Assembly: GCF_001931485.1 (NCBI RefSeq)
Contig: NZ_MSDV01000063.1
Span: 113,521-177,520, forward strand
Length of the DNA stretch: 64,000 bases
Reading direction: 5' to 3'
Origin: Burkholderia sp. SRS-W-2-2016
GTDB lineage: Bacteria > Pseudomonadota > Gammaproteobacteria > Burkholderiales > Burkholderiaceae
Shown piece after piece: positions 1-8,390 of the stretch. Each line of letters begins with the position of its first letter. Position 1 is the stretch's first letter. Below the pieces are notes generated by a model, which did not search any database, was not told the origin of the DNA, and saw only the letters and a list, made by a program, of their open reading frames with translations. The translations under genes and the position numbers were made by a program.

Positions 1-297
1 GCGAAAGAAAGTACTCGTCAGTTCGTGATTGCGGATGATCGCGAGGCTGAACAGCCCCGTATAACAAAGCAGCAATTGCACGAATAGCGGCGTGCCGCGA
101 AACAGATAGGTGTAGAGCCACACGCTTCTCGACACCAAGCGGTTGGCGGAATTACGGGCGACGGCCATCGGCACCGCCAGCACCGAGCCGACCACGACCG
201 AAAACAACAGCAGCCAGATCGTCACCACGAGGCCGGTGAACTGATAGCCGTCCGTGTAGAGATAGGCGCGCCAGTACTCGCGAAAGACGTCGATCAT
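1..297 (-). CDS. Polar amino acid ABC transporter permease (HisM-like), 3' end outside window
   Basis: Only the first 99 codons are inside the window. They read as an inner-membrane permease of the polar amino acid (HisMQ) family: a short N-terminal tail, a first membrane segment around residues 20-45, then the typical YLFRGTPLFVQL loop. The ATG at 297 overlaps the stop of the HisQ-like gene by four bases, so the two permeases are translationally coupled. They would form the heterodimeric channel of an ABC importer; the binding protein and ATPase are not in view. The substrate cannot be read from sequence. The neighbouring deacylase and aminotransferase suggest an amino acid or N-acyl amino acid (inference). 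Confidence 0.88.
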   Translation of the reverse strand, partial: MIDVFREYWRAYLYTDGYQFTGLVVTIWLLLFSVVVGSVLAVPMAVARNSANRLVSRSVWLYTYLFRGTPLFVQLLLCYTGLFSLAIIRNHELTSTFFR

Positions 298-998
298 ACG
301 GTCACCTTGCGCACGCCGACGTTGTAGCGTTTTTCGAGGTACAGCAGCACGAAATTGGAAATCGTCGTAATCAGCAGATAAACGAACGCCGCCACCGCGA
401 TAAAGAAGAAATAGCGCGTAGTGCTTTTGCCGGCATCCCGCGCGGCCTTGACGACATCGGACAAACCGATGATCGACACCAGCGCCGTCGACTTGACGAT
501 CACCTGCCAGTTATTGCCGACCGCCGGCAGCGCGAAGCGCATCATCTGCGGAAACAGGATGTGCGCCAGCACATGCGCTGGCGACATGCCGAGCGAGGTC
601 GCCGATTCCATTTGGCCGCGCGGTATCGCGAGAAACGCGCCGCGGAAAGTTTCGGTGAAATAGGCGCCGTGGATCAGGCCCAGCACGATCACGCCGGCGG
701 CGAAAGGTTTGATATCGATCTGCGTCCAGTGCATCCGTTCGGTCAGGCCGTTCAGCAGGATCTGGATGCTGTAGTAAAGCAGCAGCATCAGCACCAGATC
801 CGGCGCGCCGCGCACGAGTGCCGTGTAGCCGTGAGCGAGCCGTGCGATCACGCGCGAGCCGAACAGCTTCGCCGACGCGCCAAACAAACCGATCACGAAA
901 GCCAGCGCCAAAGAACATAACGCCAATTGCACGGTCTTCAGCGCGCCGTCGAGAACGAGGCCGCCGTATCCATCAAAAAGAGTTTTCATCGAGTGCAT
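294..998 (-). CDS. Polar amino acid ABC transporter permease (HisQ-like)
   Basis: A 234-residue inner-membrane permease of the HisMQ family. About five hydrophobic segments are visible. The cytoplasmic EAA-type coupling loop lies in the middle (GAYFTETFRGAFLAIPRGQ, then ATSLGMSP). The LVRGAPDLVLMLLLYYS stretch corresponds to the conserved RGTP loop of the family. It is the first gene of an overlapping permease pair on the minus strand. A second in-frame ATG nine bases downstream (989) is possible; neither start has a strong ribosome site. It faces the deacylase gene across a 346-bp shared regulatory region. Confidence 0.9.
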   Translation of the reverse strand: MHSMKTLFDGYGGLVLDGALKTVQLALCSLALAFVIGLFGASAKLFGSRVIARLAHGYTALVRGAPDLVLMLLLYYSIQILLNGLTERMHWTQIDIKPFAAGVIVLGLIHGAYFTETFRGAFLAIPRGQMESATSLGMSPAHVLAHILFPQMMRFALPAVGNNWQVIVKSTALVSIIGLSDVVKAARDAGKSTTRYFFFIAVAAFVYLLITTISNFVLLYLEKRYNVGVRKVTV

Positions 999-1344
999 TC
1001 GTTGCCGCCGGTGAGTGGTTCACGGGTCGCGTTCGCATGGCGTCCCGGTACGTTGCATTTGAGCGCACCGAAAAGCTTCTGTCAACAAAGTACCGACTAG
1101 TGGAACTACCAAGGTCCGTTTAATGGAATATAATGAAAAACCCTGACTGTGGCCGTGGGCGCACGACTGTTCCGCTGCCAGCCAGCGGCCGTGCATCTGC
1201 CGCACCGCGCTGCTGCGGGATGTAAGTTCCATTTACCGGAACCAGTCGTTTGACAACGGATATGACGCTACGGACAATCCGTTGCGATCGAGAAGCGCGA
1301 GCGCTTAACCTGCTTGCGCTTCGGTACGAACCAAGGAGACACGC
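999..1344. promoter_or_regulatory. Divergent control region between permease pair and deacylase
   Basis: A 346-bp intergenic region between divergent genes. It holds two copies of the 7-mer TGGAACT: 1101-1107 on plus and 1225-1231 on minus. The second is part of a palindrome, GTTCC-N7-GGAAC, at 1226-1242. The same 7-mer recurs at 3578-3584 in front of the class V aminotransferase. IclR-family proteins bind short palindromes of this kind, and an IclR gene sits between the two sites, so these are candidate operators (inference). A sigma-70 promoter for the plus-strand gene follows. Confidence 0.5.
1250..1278 (+). promoter_or_regulatory. Sigma-70-like promoter of the deacylase gene
   Basis: TTGACA at 1250-1255 and GACAAT at 1273-1278 are separated by 17 bases, near-consensus -35 and -10 boxes. 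The GTTCC-N7-GGAAC palindrome ends eight bases upstream of the -35 box, a position suited to control of this promoter. The start codon lies 66 bases downstream. Confidence 0.6.
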
Positions 1345-2427
1345 ATGATTGTTAACCGGACGCCATTACTGTCGCCGGCCATCGGCACTCAACGCGAGCT
1401 GGTGAGTTTGACTTTCGGCCCGCAAGGGGCCGCGAAGAAGATTTATATGCAGGCGTCGCTGCACGCGGACGAGACCCCGGCGATGCTCGCCGCGACCGTG
1501 TTGCGCAAGAAGCTTGAAACACTCGAAGCGCAACGCAAGCTAACCGCGGAAATAGTCCTCGTTCCGGTCGCGAACCCGATTGGCCTGAGCCAGCACGTAA
1601 TGGGTCAGTTCTTCGGCTGCTTCGATCTGAACGGTTCGCAGAATTTCAACCGGGGCGTGCGCCGTCCTTCCGAGTTGCTGACCGGACTCGACGGGCGCCT
1701 CGGCGACGACCCGGCCAGCAATAAAAAGATCGTGCTGGATGCGATGCGCGAAGTGCTGGACGCGCAAAAGCCGACGACCGAATTCGAGTCGCTGCGCGTG
1801 ACGTTGCAGAAGCTGTCGTTCGATGCGGACATCGTTCTCGACATCCACTGCTCACTGGAAGCGGTGATCCACCTGTACACGACCAACGCCGCATGGCCGC
1901 GAATCGAACCGCTCGCGCGCCATCTGCAATCGAAGGCGCAGATGTTGAGCGACGACACCGGGCTCGGCTTGTTCATCGAAGGCACGAATCTGCTGTGGGC
2001 GGACGTGAAAGCGCGCTTCGGCGACCGCTACGCACTGCCTGAAGGCCCCGTCGCCGCGATTATCGAATGCGGCGGCGAACGGGAAGTGTCGTACGAGACA
2101 GCGGAACACTACGCCAGCGCGATCCTTGCGTATCTCGCCGACCAGGGCGCGATAGCCGGTAGCGTGAGCGACGCACCGGCGCTGCTGCACCCGGCGACTC
2201 AGCAATCGGCCAGCGAGCATTTCTACGCGGCGAGCAGCGGGATCGTCGTGTATCGCAGCGAGATCGGCGCGCGGGTAAAAGCCGGCGACCCGATCTGCGA
2301 CATCGTCGATCCGATCAGCGGTGAATCGACAACGCTGACGAGCCATTCGGAAGGGATGTTTTATATGCGGCGGGCCATCCGGTTCGCGACCGCAGGCGCC
2401 GAGATCGGCCGGATTACCGGCGGTTAA
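1345..2427 (+). CDS. Succinylglutamate desuccinylase/aspartoacylase family (AstE/AspA) metallohydrolase
   Basis: A 360-residue protein of the AstE/AspA zinc carboxypeptidase-like superfamily, which removes acyl groups from N-acyl amino acids. The HxxE zinc-binding motif is visible as LHADE near residue 42, and the third ligand as DIHC near residue 170. The C-terminal third (SSGIVVYRSEIGARVKAGDPI) resembles the barrel-like extension of family members that carry a biotinyl-lipoyl-like fold. A good ribosome site (AAGGAG) precedes the ATG. The exact acyl substrate is unknown. DoeB-type diaminobutyrate deacetylases and related N-acyl hydrolases belong to the same family, and the linked ABC permease and aminotransferase fit uptake and breakdown of an N-acyl amino acid (inference). 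Confidence 0.85.
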   Translation: MIVNRTPLLSPAIGTQRELVSLTFGPQGAAKKIYMQASLHADETPAMLAATVLRKKLETLEAQRKLTAEIVLVPVANPIGLSQHVMGQFFGCFDLNGSQNFNRGVRRPSELLTGLDGRLGDDPASNKKIVLDAMREVLDAQKPTTEFESLRVTLQKLSFDADIVLDIHCSLEAVIHLYTTNAAWPRIEPLARHLQSKAQMLSDDTGLGLFIEGTNLLWADVKARFGDRYALPEGPVAAIIECGGEREVSYETAEHYASAILAYLADQGAIAGSVSDAPALLHPATQQSASEHFYAASSGIVVYRSEIGARVKAGDPICDIVDPISGESTTLTSHSEGMFYMRRAIRFATAGAEIGRITGG

Positions 2428-2553
2428 GCCGCGCCTGCCGCGAACTCGCAAGCATCGCTAACGGTTTAGTGCTGGGCGGTTAATGCGTCACTTCGCGGAT
2501 CGGGCCGCGTTCAGCGCGAGCCCGGTCCACGAAGAACAGCGCGAACCGCTGCC

Positions 2554-3399
2554 TCACGAGCGCTTGCGTCGAGCCGGCTTCGCTTCGGTTTCGGCTTCGT
2601 CCGCGCCGCCGTCGAGCACGCTGAGAATCCGCGTGATCCGCAACGCCGCGGCCTGCAGCGTCGGCACCAGCAACGTGATTTCCTCGAGCGATTTGCGCGC
2701 CTTCGGCGCCGAGATGCTCAGACACGCGATCAGCCGGCCATTCGGTCCCGCGATCGGAACCGCGGCGCCCACCACGCCGATCGCGAATTCGGAATCGTTG
2801 GTCGCATAACCGTTCTTGCGCACCAGCTCGATCTCCGGGCGCAGGCGGTCGGGATCGACGATCGTATAAGGGGTGATCGGTTCCCACGGGCCGCTGAGCA
2901 GATACGCGTCGAGCTGCTTTTTCTCCATGTTCGCGAGAAACACCCGTCCGCTCGACGTGCAATGCACGGGCGCCCGATGCCCCTTCTGGAAATTGAGCGT
3001 CAACGGCGAGTTGCCGATCGCGCTGTCGATATAGACGACCTCCGAGCCGCGCATCACGCCGAGGCTAATCGTCTCGGCGGTGCGCCGCGACGTCTCCACC
3101 AGCAGCGCGTGAATCGGTCCATTCGAAGTGGACGCCGCGAGGATATTGGTCGCCAGTTCCAGCAGCCGCGGCCCGACCTGATAGCGGCCGCGCTCGACGC
3201 CATGTTCCAGAAATCCGAACTCTTCGAGATTGCTGACGAGACGATGGGCGGTGGTCTTCGGAATGCCGAGCGCGGTGACGATGTCGGCGGTGGTCACGCG
3301 GCCAACCTGGGCGGCCATCTCGATGATGTGAAACGCGCGCTCGGTCGGCGACACTTCCGACTCTGGCGCTTCGGGGACGGGGCTTTCTTCCGTGCGCAT
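2554..3399 (-). CDS. IclR family transcriptional regulator
   Basis: 281 residues with the two IclR domains. An N-terminal winged helix spans about residues 20-85 (ERAFHIIEMAAQVGRVTTAD, then GIPKTTAHRLVSNLEEFGFL), followed by the effector-binding domain. The latter shows the typical HCTSSGRVFLA stretch and the late GVVGAAVPIAGPNGRLIACLSISAP signature. IclR proteins are mostly local repressors or activators of catabolic genes. This one lies convergent to the deacylase and divergent from the class V aminotransferase. The repeated TGGAACT motif in the flanking control regions makes it the likely regulator of both. A lysine/arginine-rich tail ends the protein. Confidence 0.9.
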   Translation of the reverse strand: MRTEESPVPEAPESEVSPTERAFHIIEMAAQVGRVTTADIVTALGIPKTTAHRLVSNLEEFGFLEHGVERGRYQVGPRLLELATNILAASTSNGPIHALLVETSRRTAETISLGVMRGSEVVYIDSAIGNSPLTLNFQKGHRAPVHCTSSGRVFLANMEKKQLDAYLLSGPWEPITPYTIVDPDRLRPEIELVRKNGYATNDSEFAIGVVGAAVPIAGPNGRLIACLSISAPKARKSLEEITLLVPTLQAAALRITRILSVLDGGADEAETEAKPARRKRS

Positions 3400-3703
3400 A
3401 TCTGCTGGTTCGGTCTCGATGAATGAAGGGATGAACGTTCCGTCGTGAGTGGCCGCGCGGCGGGCGGACGCCTAGCATAACCGATCCGGGCCGGTTGCCG
3501 GCACAGTCAGGTTCGGCCCGGCACCGGTCGCCGCTGTAGTCATCACGGCCACCATTTTCCATAAAAATACCGAAAATTGGAACTTCAATAAACCACTTAT
3601 CGGAATTCATTATTGACAGCGACGGATGATGCTCGTCTAATGCGTGCACCGGTGCGCGGTCCGGCGCCCTCCCCGATCACATCCAGAAGTGAGACTTCGC
3701 CCC
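3400..3703. promoter_or_regulatory. Divergent control region between IclR gene and class V aminotransferase
   Basis: The middle is AT-richer than its surroundings. It carries TGGAACT at 3578-3584, the same 7-mer as in the deacylase control region. A sigma-70-like promoter for the plus-strand gene follows: TTGACA at 3613-3618, 17 bases, TCTAAT at 3636-3641. The start codon is at 3704. Operator assignment to the adjacent IclR protein is inference. Confidence 0.55.
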
Positions 3704-4873
3704 ATGATTCCGACTGAAACGCTTGCCGCCGTTCGTGAACAGTTCCCGGTCACCGCACGTCAGCTGTACCTCGATTCCGCGCATCAGACTCCGCTGTCGC
3801 TCAGCGTGCGCGACGCGCTCGCGGCGTTTCTGTCCGAGGGCTACGAGATGGCGGGACCGAAGACGCTGTGGCTGCGTCGCGTCGAGGAAACCCGCGCGAC
3901 GGTGGCCGGCTTCTTCAACGCCGCGCCGTCCGAGATCGCGTTCACGAAGAACACGTCGGAAGGGCTGAACATCGCCGCGAACGCGGTGCCGCTGAAGGCC
4001 GGCGACAACGTCGTGCTGATCGAAGGCGATCACCCGAACAACGCGTATGCATGGCTGAATCTGAAACGCAATGGCGTGGAGGTGCGCTTCGTGCCGCTGC
4101 GCGACGACGAGATCGCCACCGCGCAGACCTTCGAGCCTTATATCGACGAGCGCACCCGCGTCATCACTCTGTCGCACGTGACGTTTCACGCGGGCCAGGT
4201 TCACGACCTGATGAGTATCGGCAAGCTGTGCAAGGAGCGCGGCATCTATCTGGTCGTCGACGCGATGCAGTCGGTCGGCGTGATTCCGCTCGACGTCAAG
4301 GCGCTCAATATTTCGGTGCTCGCCGCGGGTACGCATAAGGGGCTGCTGGTCCCGCAAGGGTTGGGCGTGCTGTATATCGCCGACGGTCTCGACGAATTGC
4401 AGCCCGCGTATCTGGCGATGTCGAGCATGGCCAATCCGCCGGCCGATTACGTGGCGCGTCCGGACGACCTCGCGGTGCGCAAGGACGCGCTGCGCTTCGA
4501 ATTCGGCAACGTCAACCTGCCGGACGTGCATGCGCTGTCGGCGGCGATCCGGCTGATCGAAAGCGTCGGCGTGCCGGACATCCAGAATCATGTGATGGAA
4601 CTCGGCGATCTGCTGCTCGCGCATCTGGACCGGCTGGGCGTCGCGGTCGTCGGGCCGCGCGAGCGCGGCCAGCGCAATCACATCTATGTGCTGAAGCTGC
4701 CGGTCGAGCAATGGGCGGCGTTCTTCGCCCGCAACGACGTGCGGGTGTCGCCGGAGCGCGGCGGCATTCGTATTTCGGTGGCGATGTTCAACAACGTCGA
4801 AGATATCGAACGGCTGGTCGACGTGATCCGCACCGGCCTGGAGAACGACCTGCCGCGGCAGGCGGGACGCTGA
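3704..4873 (+). CDS. Class V aminotransferase-fold PLP enzyme (isopenicillin epimerase/cysteine desulfurase-like)
   Basis: A 389-residue PLP enzyme of the class V (NifS-like) group. It shows the early LYLDSAHQTPLS motif, FTKNTSEGLNIAANAV, the aspartate of VVDAMQSVGVIPLDVKALN that contacts the PLP nitrogen, and the Schiff-base lysine in LAAGTHKGLLVPQGLGVLYI. It lacks an obvious active-site cysteine loop of true cysteine desulfurases, so it more likely acts on the amino group of an amino acid or as an epimerase/lyase. The ATG at 3704 is chosen because it begins the conserved fold; upstream in-frame codons lie within the promoter region. Location next to the IclR gene and the deacylase suggests a role in the same catabolic pathway (inference). 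Confidence 0.85.
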   Translation: MIPTETLAAVREQFPVTARQLYLDSAHQTPLSLSVRDALAAFLSEGYEMAGPKTLWLRRVEETRATVAGFFNAAPSEIAFTKNTSEGLNIAANAVPLKAGDNVVLIEGDHPNNAYAWLNLKRNGVEVRFVPLRDDEIATAQTFEPYIDERTRVITLSHVTFHAGQVHDLMSIGKLCKERGIYLVVDAMQSVGVIPLDVKALNISVLAAGTHKGLLVPQGLGVLYIADGLDELQPAYLAMSSMANPPADYVARPDDLAVRKDALRFEFGNVNLPDVHALSAAIRLIESVGVPDIQNHVMELGDLLLAHLDRLGVAVVGPRERGQRNHIYVLKLPVEQWAAFFARNDVRVSPERGGIRISVAMFNNVEDIERLVDVIRTGLENDLPRQAGR

Positions 4874-5166
4874 AGACGATCCGGAGAACCGGGCACGGCT
4901 GCCCGCAAACCGCCGCGTGCTTACTTAATGGTTGCGCCGCGTTTTGGGATCAGCCGCCGGTTTTCCGCGCATCGGCGCGCCGCCATTCATGCGAATGTTC
5001 ACGCGCCAACCGATGTTCCGTAGTTCTAACATCGCGCACCAGATTAGCTGCTATCTTCAGAAGGATGCCTGTCCGGCATCGCTAAACCCGCTGCGGATAG
5101 CGTGATGGCACTCCTCTGCTCCCGTGCCCCCGGCGTGGTCTCTCTCACACGTAGGAGGAAGCCGAA

Positions 5167-6276
5167 ATGTTCCATGTCGACATACCGGGTTCGCGCGACA
5201 TCGCCAGACTCTTCGGGATCAAGTCGGACGCATGCGTGTCGCTCTATCTGGCTACCACGCCGGTCACGAGCGAAACCGCCGGGAGCCGGATCGAATTTTC
5301 CAATCTGATTCGCGACGCGATGAGCCGGCTCGAAACGCGCGGTCTGGACAAACGCCGGCTGTGGCAATTGCACGAGCTGCTGGCCGAAGTTCAGGAAAAC
5401 GAAGTCTTCTGGCGCTATCAGGCCAACTCGCTCGCGGTGCTGGCCACGCCGGACGAGATTCACACGTTCAGGCTCGCGAACCGCCTCGAATCCGAGGTCG
5501 AAGCATCGGATCGCTTCAATATCAAACCGCTGTTGCGCGCAACCACGTTCGATCACTCCGCCTATGTGATCGCGATCTCCGAGAACAGTTTGCGAGTGGT
5601 GGAGATTTTCGCCGACCTGCCGCCCGAGGAAATCCGCGTGCCGGACCAGCCGACCGACATGGCCAGCGAACTGCGCTTGAACGATCGCAACGACAGTTCG
5701 ATCAATAGTGGCGATCTGCACAAATTCAATCTGACCAAATACGCGCGGCGTGTCGATGCGGCGCTCGCGCCGCTGTTGCAGCACGGCGACGTGCCGGTGA
5801 TCGTGATGGCCGCGCAGCCGATCGCGTCGATTTTTCACAACCTGTGCCGCGCGCAGAACCTGCTGCCGCAGATCCTCTCGCATAGCCCCGATCGTCTGTC
5901 GCCCGGCGAGATCGCCGCCGAAGCGCGCAAGCTTCTGGACGTTCATTATCAGAGCGTGGTCGCCGGCCATCGGGAGCACTACCAGGGGCGTCTGCACAAC
6001 CGCCGCGCCAGCGACATGCTGGAGGAAGTCGCGCGCGGCGCGACGCAAGGCGCGATCGAAACGCTGTACATCAATATCGACAGCGATCTCAAAGGCACGC
6101 TCGACGAGCAGACCGGCGCGGTCGACTATGGGACCGCGGGACCGGCGGTGGCGTATAGCCTCGTCGGCGAAGTCACGCGGCGCGCGCTGGCGGCGGGCGC
6201 GAAGGTGGTCGCGTTGCGGCGCAACGACCTGCCGGCCGGCGCCGATGTCGCCGCCACGTTCCGGTTTCCGATCTGA
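5167..6276 (+). CDS. baeRF-type (bacterial archaeo-eukaryotic release factor-like) protein
   Basis: A 369-residue cytoplasmic protein without signal or membrane segments. The opening (DIARLF then CVSLYLATTPVT), the middle (FDHSAYVIAISENSLRVVEI) and the C-terminal part (GAIETLYINIDSDLKGTLDE, ending in a short strand GADVAATFRF) match bacterial proteins related to domains 2-3 of eukaryotic release factor 1. These baeRF families have been proposed to act on ribosomes, often under stress, but no function is established here. A textbook ribosome site (AGGAGG at 5153-5158) precedes the ATG. It stands alone and ends before a strong bidirectional terminator. Family assignment is by recollection of sequence style. 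Confidence 0.65.
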   Translation: MFHVDIPGSRDIARLFGIKSDACVSLYLATTPVTSETAGSRIEFSNLIRDAMSRLETRGLDKRRLWQLHELLAEVQENEVFWRYQANSLAVLATPDEIHTFRLANRLESEVEASDRFNIKPLLRATTFDHSAYVIAISENSLRVVEIFADLPPEEIRVPDQPTDMASELRLNDRNDSSINSGDLHKFNLTKYARRVDAALAPLLQHGDVPVIVMAAQPIASIFHNLCRAQNLLPQILSHSPDRLSPGEIAAEARKLLDVHYQSVVAGHREHYQGRLHNRRASDMLEEVARGATQGAIETLYINIDSDLKGTLDEQTGAVDYGTAGPAVAYSLVGEVTRRALAAGAKVVALRRNDLPAGADVAATFRFPI

Positions 6277-6346
6277 GGAAGCGGCGTAGCGCGCCGCCAA
6301 ACACCGAACGCCAGGCGGACGCTTCGCCCGCCCCGCCCCGCCACCC

Positions 6347-6394
6347 AAACCAACGCCGCGCGTCCAGTTCGAACCGGACGCGCGGCGTTGGTTT
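6347..6394. terminator. Bidirectional intrinsic terminator
   Basis: A perfect 19-bp stem, AAACCAACGCCGCGCGTCC pairing with its complement ending at 6394, closes a 10-base loop. It is flanked by T-rich DNA on the plus side (GGTTTTGTT). It lies between the convergent baeRF and ketopantoate reductase-like genes and can serve both. Confidence 0.9.
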
Positions 6395-6404
6395 TGTTGG
6401 GGCA

Positions 6405-7388
6405 TTACAGCTTCGGATACAAACCCAACGTGCTCGCATGCAGCCGCGCGAGCCCAAGCAACGCATCGGTATAAGGCGTCGCGACGCCGGTCAATTGCCC
6501 CAGCTCGCGCACCGCGCCGACCAGCGCGTCGAGTTCGACCGGCTTGCCGGCCTGCACGTCCTGCAGCATCGACGTCTTCATCGCGCCGAGCTTTAGCGTG
6601 ACCGCGTGACGATCGTCGGGCGCCTGATCGATCGGGATTCCGAAGCGTGCGCCGATCTCCTTCGCCTCCAGCATGATGTGCGTGACGAAGCCGCGCGCGA
6701 GCGGGTCACCGAGGATTTTGTCCGTCGTCGCGCCGGTGAGCGCGCTGACCGGATTCATCGTCATGTTGCCCCACAGCTTGTACCAGACGTCGCGCTGGAT
6801 CTGCGCGGCCATCGTTGCATTGAAGCCCGCCGCCTGCAGCAGCGCCGCAAGCCGCTCGACCCGTTCGCTCGGCCGGCCCGACGCCTCGCCGACAATCAGG
6901 CCATTGCCCTGGTGATGGCGGATCACGCCGGGCGCGTCGATCAGGCAGCTCGCATGCACGACGCAGCCGACCGTTTGCGCGGTCGGAATCGCGGCGGCGA
7001 TCGCGCCGTCCGGGTCGATCGTCTTCAGCCGCTGGCCGGCGAACTCGCCGGCGAGGCCGTCGCAGAACCACCACGGCACGCCGTTCATCGCGGTCAGCAC
7101 GCTCGATTCCGGTCCGATCAGCGGCGCGATCCGCGCGGCCACCGACGCCATCGCGGGCCCCTTCACCGCGACCACGACGAGATCCTGCACGCCGAGATCG
7201 GCGGGCTTCTCGCTCGCCTTGACCTGCTCGGCGTAGATCACGCCGCCTTCGATCAGCCGCAGCCCGTGCTGGCGCACCGCGTCGAGCGTCGCGCCGCGCG
7301 CGACCACGCTGACCTCGTGCCCGGCCTGCGCGAGCTTCACTCCCATCCAGCCGCCGATCGCGCCGGCGCCGTAGATCGCTACTTTCAT
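6405..7388 (-). CDS. Ketopantoate reductase family oxidoreductase (PanE/ApbA-like)
   Basis: A 327-residue NADP-dependent enzyme of the 2-dehydropantoate 2-reductase family. The Rossmann motif GAGAIGGWMGVKLAQAGH sits at the extreme N-terminus. The middle has the family catalytic lysine in VWYKLWGNMTMNPVSALTG, and the tail shows MKTSMLQDVQAGKPVELDALVGAV, the usual substrate-binding helix. Many proteobacteria carry several such paralogues, and those outside pantothenate loci reduce other 2-oxo acids. Here the upstream gene is a class II aldolase-like protein and no pan genes are near, so a catabolic or detoxifying role is as likely as vitamin B5 synthesis. It ends at a strong terminator. Confidence 0.88.
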   Translation of the reverse strand: MKVAIYGAGAIGGWMGVKLAQAGHEVSVVARGATLDAVRQHGLRLIEGGVIYAEQVKASEKPADLGVQDLVVVAVKGPAMASVAARIAPLIGPESSVLTAMNGVPWWFCDGLAGEFAGQRLKTIDPDGAIAAAIPTAQTVGCVVHASCLIDAPGVIRHHQGNGLIVGEASGRPSERVERLAALLQAAGFNATMAAQIQRDVWYKLWGNMTMNPVSALTGATTDKILGDPLARGFVTHIMLEAKEIGARFGIPIDQAPDDRHAVTLKLGAMKTSMLQDVQAGKPVELDALVGAVRELGQLTGVATPYTDALLGLARLHASTLGLYPKL

Positions 7389-7450
7389 TGCTTGTCCTTG
7401 CTGGTTGCCGCGTGCGCTCCGCAGCGGTTCGTTCGCTGAATTCTAGTCAA

Positions 7451-8245
7451 TCATTGCCGGTAGCTGGCGTCGATCCGGTCGACCCGTCGCACCAACGCGT
7501 CGAACACGTCCTGCCCGGCGCCGTGGCGCGGGTCGAACTGCAGCGAGTCGCGCGAGCAGCGGATCGCGACCTCTTCCGGCACCGGCCGCGCGCGGCCCAT
7601 CGAGAACGTCGCCATCTGGATTTCGCACGCGCGATTGAGCGTCCACAGAATCGCGAAGGTCTGCGCGAGCGTGTGCCCCCATGCGAGCAAGCCGTGGTTG
7701 CGCAGAATCACCGCCTGTTTGTCGCCGATATGCGCGAGCAGCCGCGGCCCCTCTTCCGCATGAATCGTGATGCCCTCGAAGTCGTGATACGCGATCCGCT
7801 CGTGCAACTGCGCGCTGTAGAAGTTGGTCTGCTGCAAACCGTCTTCGAGACAGGCGACCGCGACGCCGGCCGTGGTATGCGTGTGCATCACGCAGTGCGC
7901 GTCGGGCAGACCCTCATGGATCGCCGCATGCACGACGAAGCCGGCCGGATTCACCGGATACGGCGAGCCGTCGAGCACCCGCCCGTGCGCATCGATCTTC
8001 ACCAGATTGCTCGCGGTGACTTCGCTGTAGTGCAGCCCGAACGGGTTGATCAGGAAGTGCCGCTCGTTGCCGCTGACGCTCGCCGGCACGCGCAACGTGA
8101 TGTGGTTGTAGATCATCTCGGTCCAGCCGAGCAGATCGAAGATCCGGTAGGCCGCGGCGAGTTGCACGCGGGCCTGCCATTCGTCCGGATGCATGCCGGC
8201 CGTTGGCGGCACGCTCGCCGGTTGCGCTTCGAGGATGGTGCTCAT
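7451..8245 (-). CDS. Class II aldolase/adducin family protein
   Basis: 264 residues with the class II aldolase fold found in fuculose- and ribulose-phosphate aldolases and related decarboxylases. The zinc-binding motif is visible as HTHTTAGVAVACLEDGLQ, with the later histidine in ILRNHGLLAWG. The family glycine and asparagine residues are seen in IYNHITLRVP and FLINPFGLHYSE. The start at 8245 is preceded by GGAGAC at 8251-8256. Members with this compact form often have unknown substrates. It is followed 63 bases later on the same strand by the ketopantoate reductase-like gene, so an operon is likely. Confidence 0.85.
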   Translation of the reverse strand: MSTILEAQPASVPPTAGMHPDEWQARVQLAAAYRIFDLLGWTEMIYNHITLRVPASVSGNERHFLINPFGLHYSEVTASNLVKIDAHGRVLDGSPYPVNPAGFVVHAAIHEGLPDAHCVMHTHTTAGVAVACLEDGLQQTNFYSAQLHERIAYHDFEGITIHAEEGPRLLAHIGDKQAVILRNHGLLAWGHTLAQTFAILWTLNRACEIQMATFSMGRARPVPEEVAIRCSRDSLQFDPRHGAGQDVFDALVRRVDRIDASYRQ

Positions 8246-8390
8246 CGGGTCGTCTCCATGATTGTCGTTCTGGCGGTGTGAGGGTTGACCGCGGCGCCGC
8301 GCATGCGTGTGCGCCCGGTCCATATACGCGTGTGAGCACCGAGGCCGCGCCGCCCGCGCCAAGCCGGCACGGGCGGCTTACCGACGCGCG

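Noticed and set aside
5044..6405. A 453-codon minus-strand frame opposite the baeRF gene
   Set aside because: Antisense shadow; the plus-strand gene has a ribosome site and a family-like sequence.
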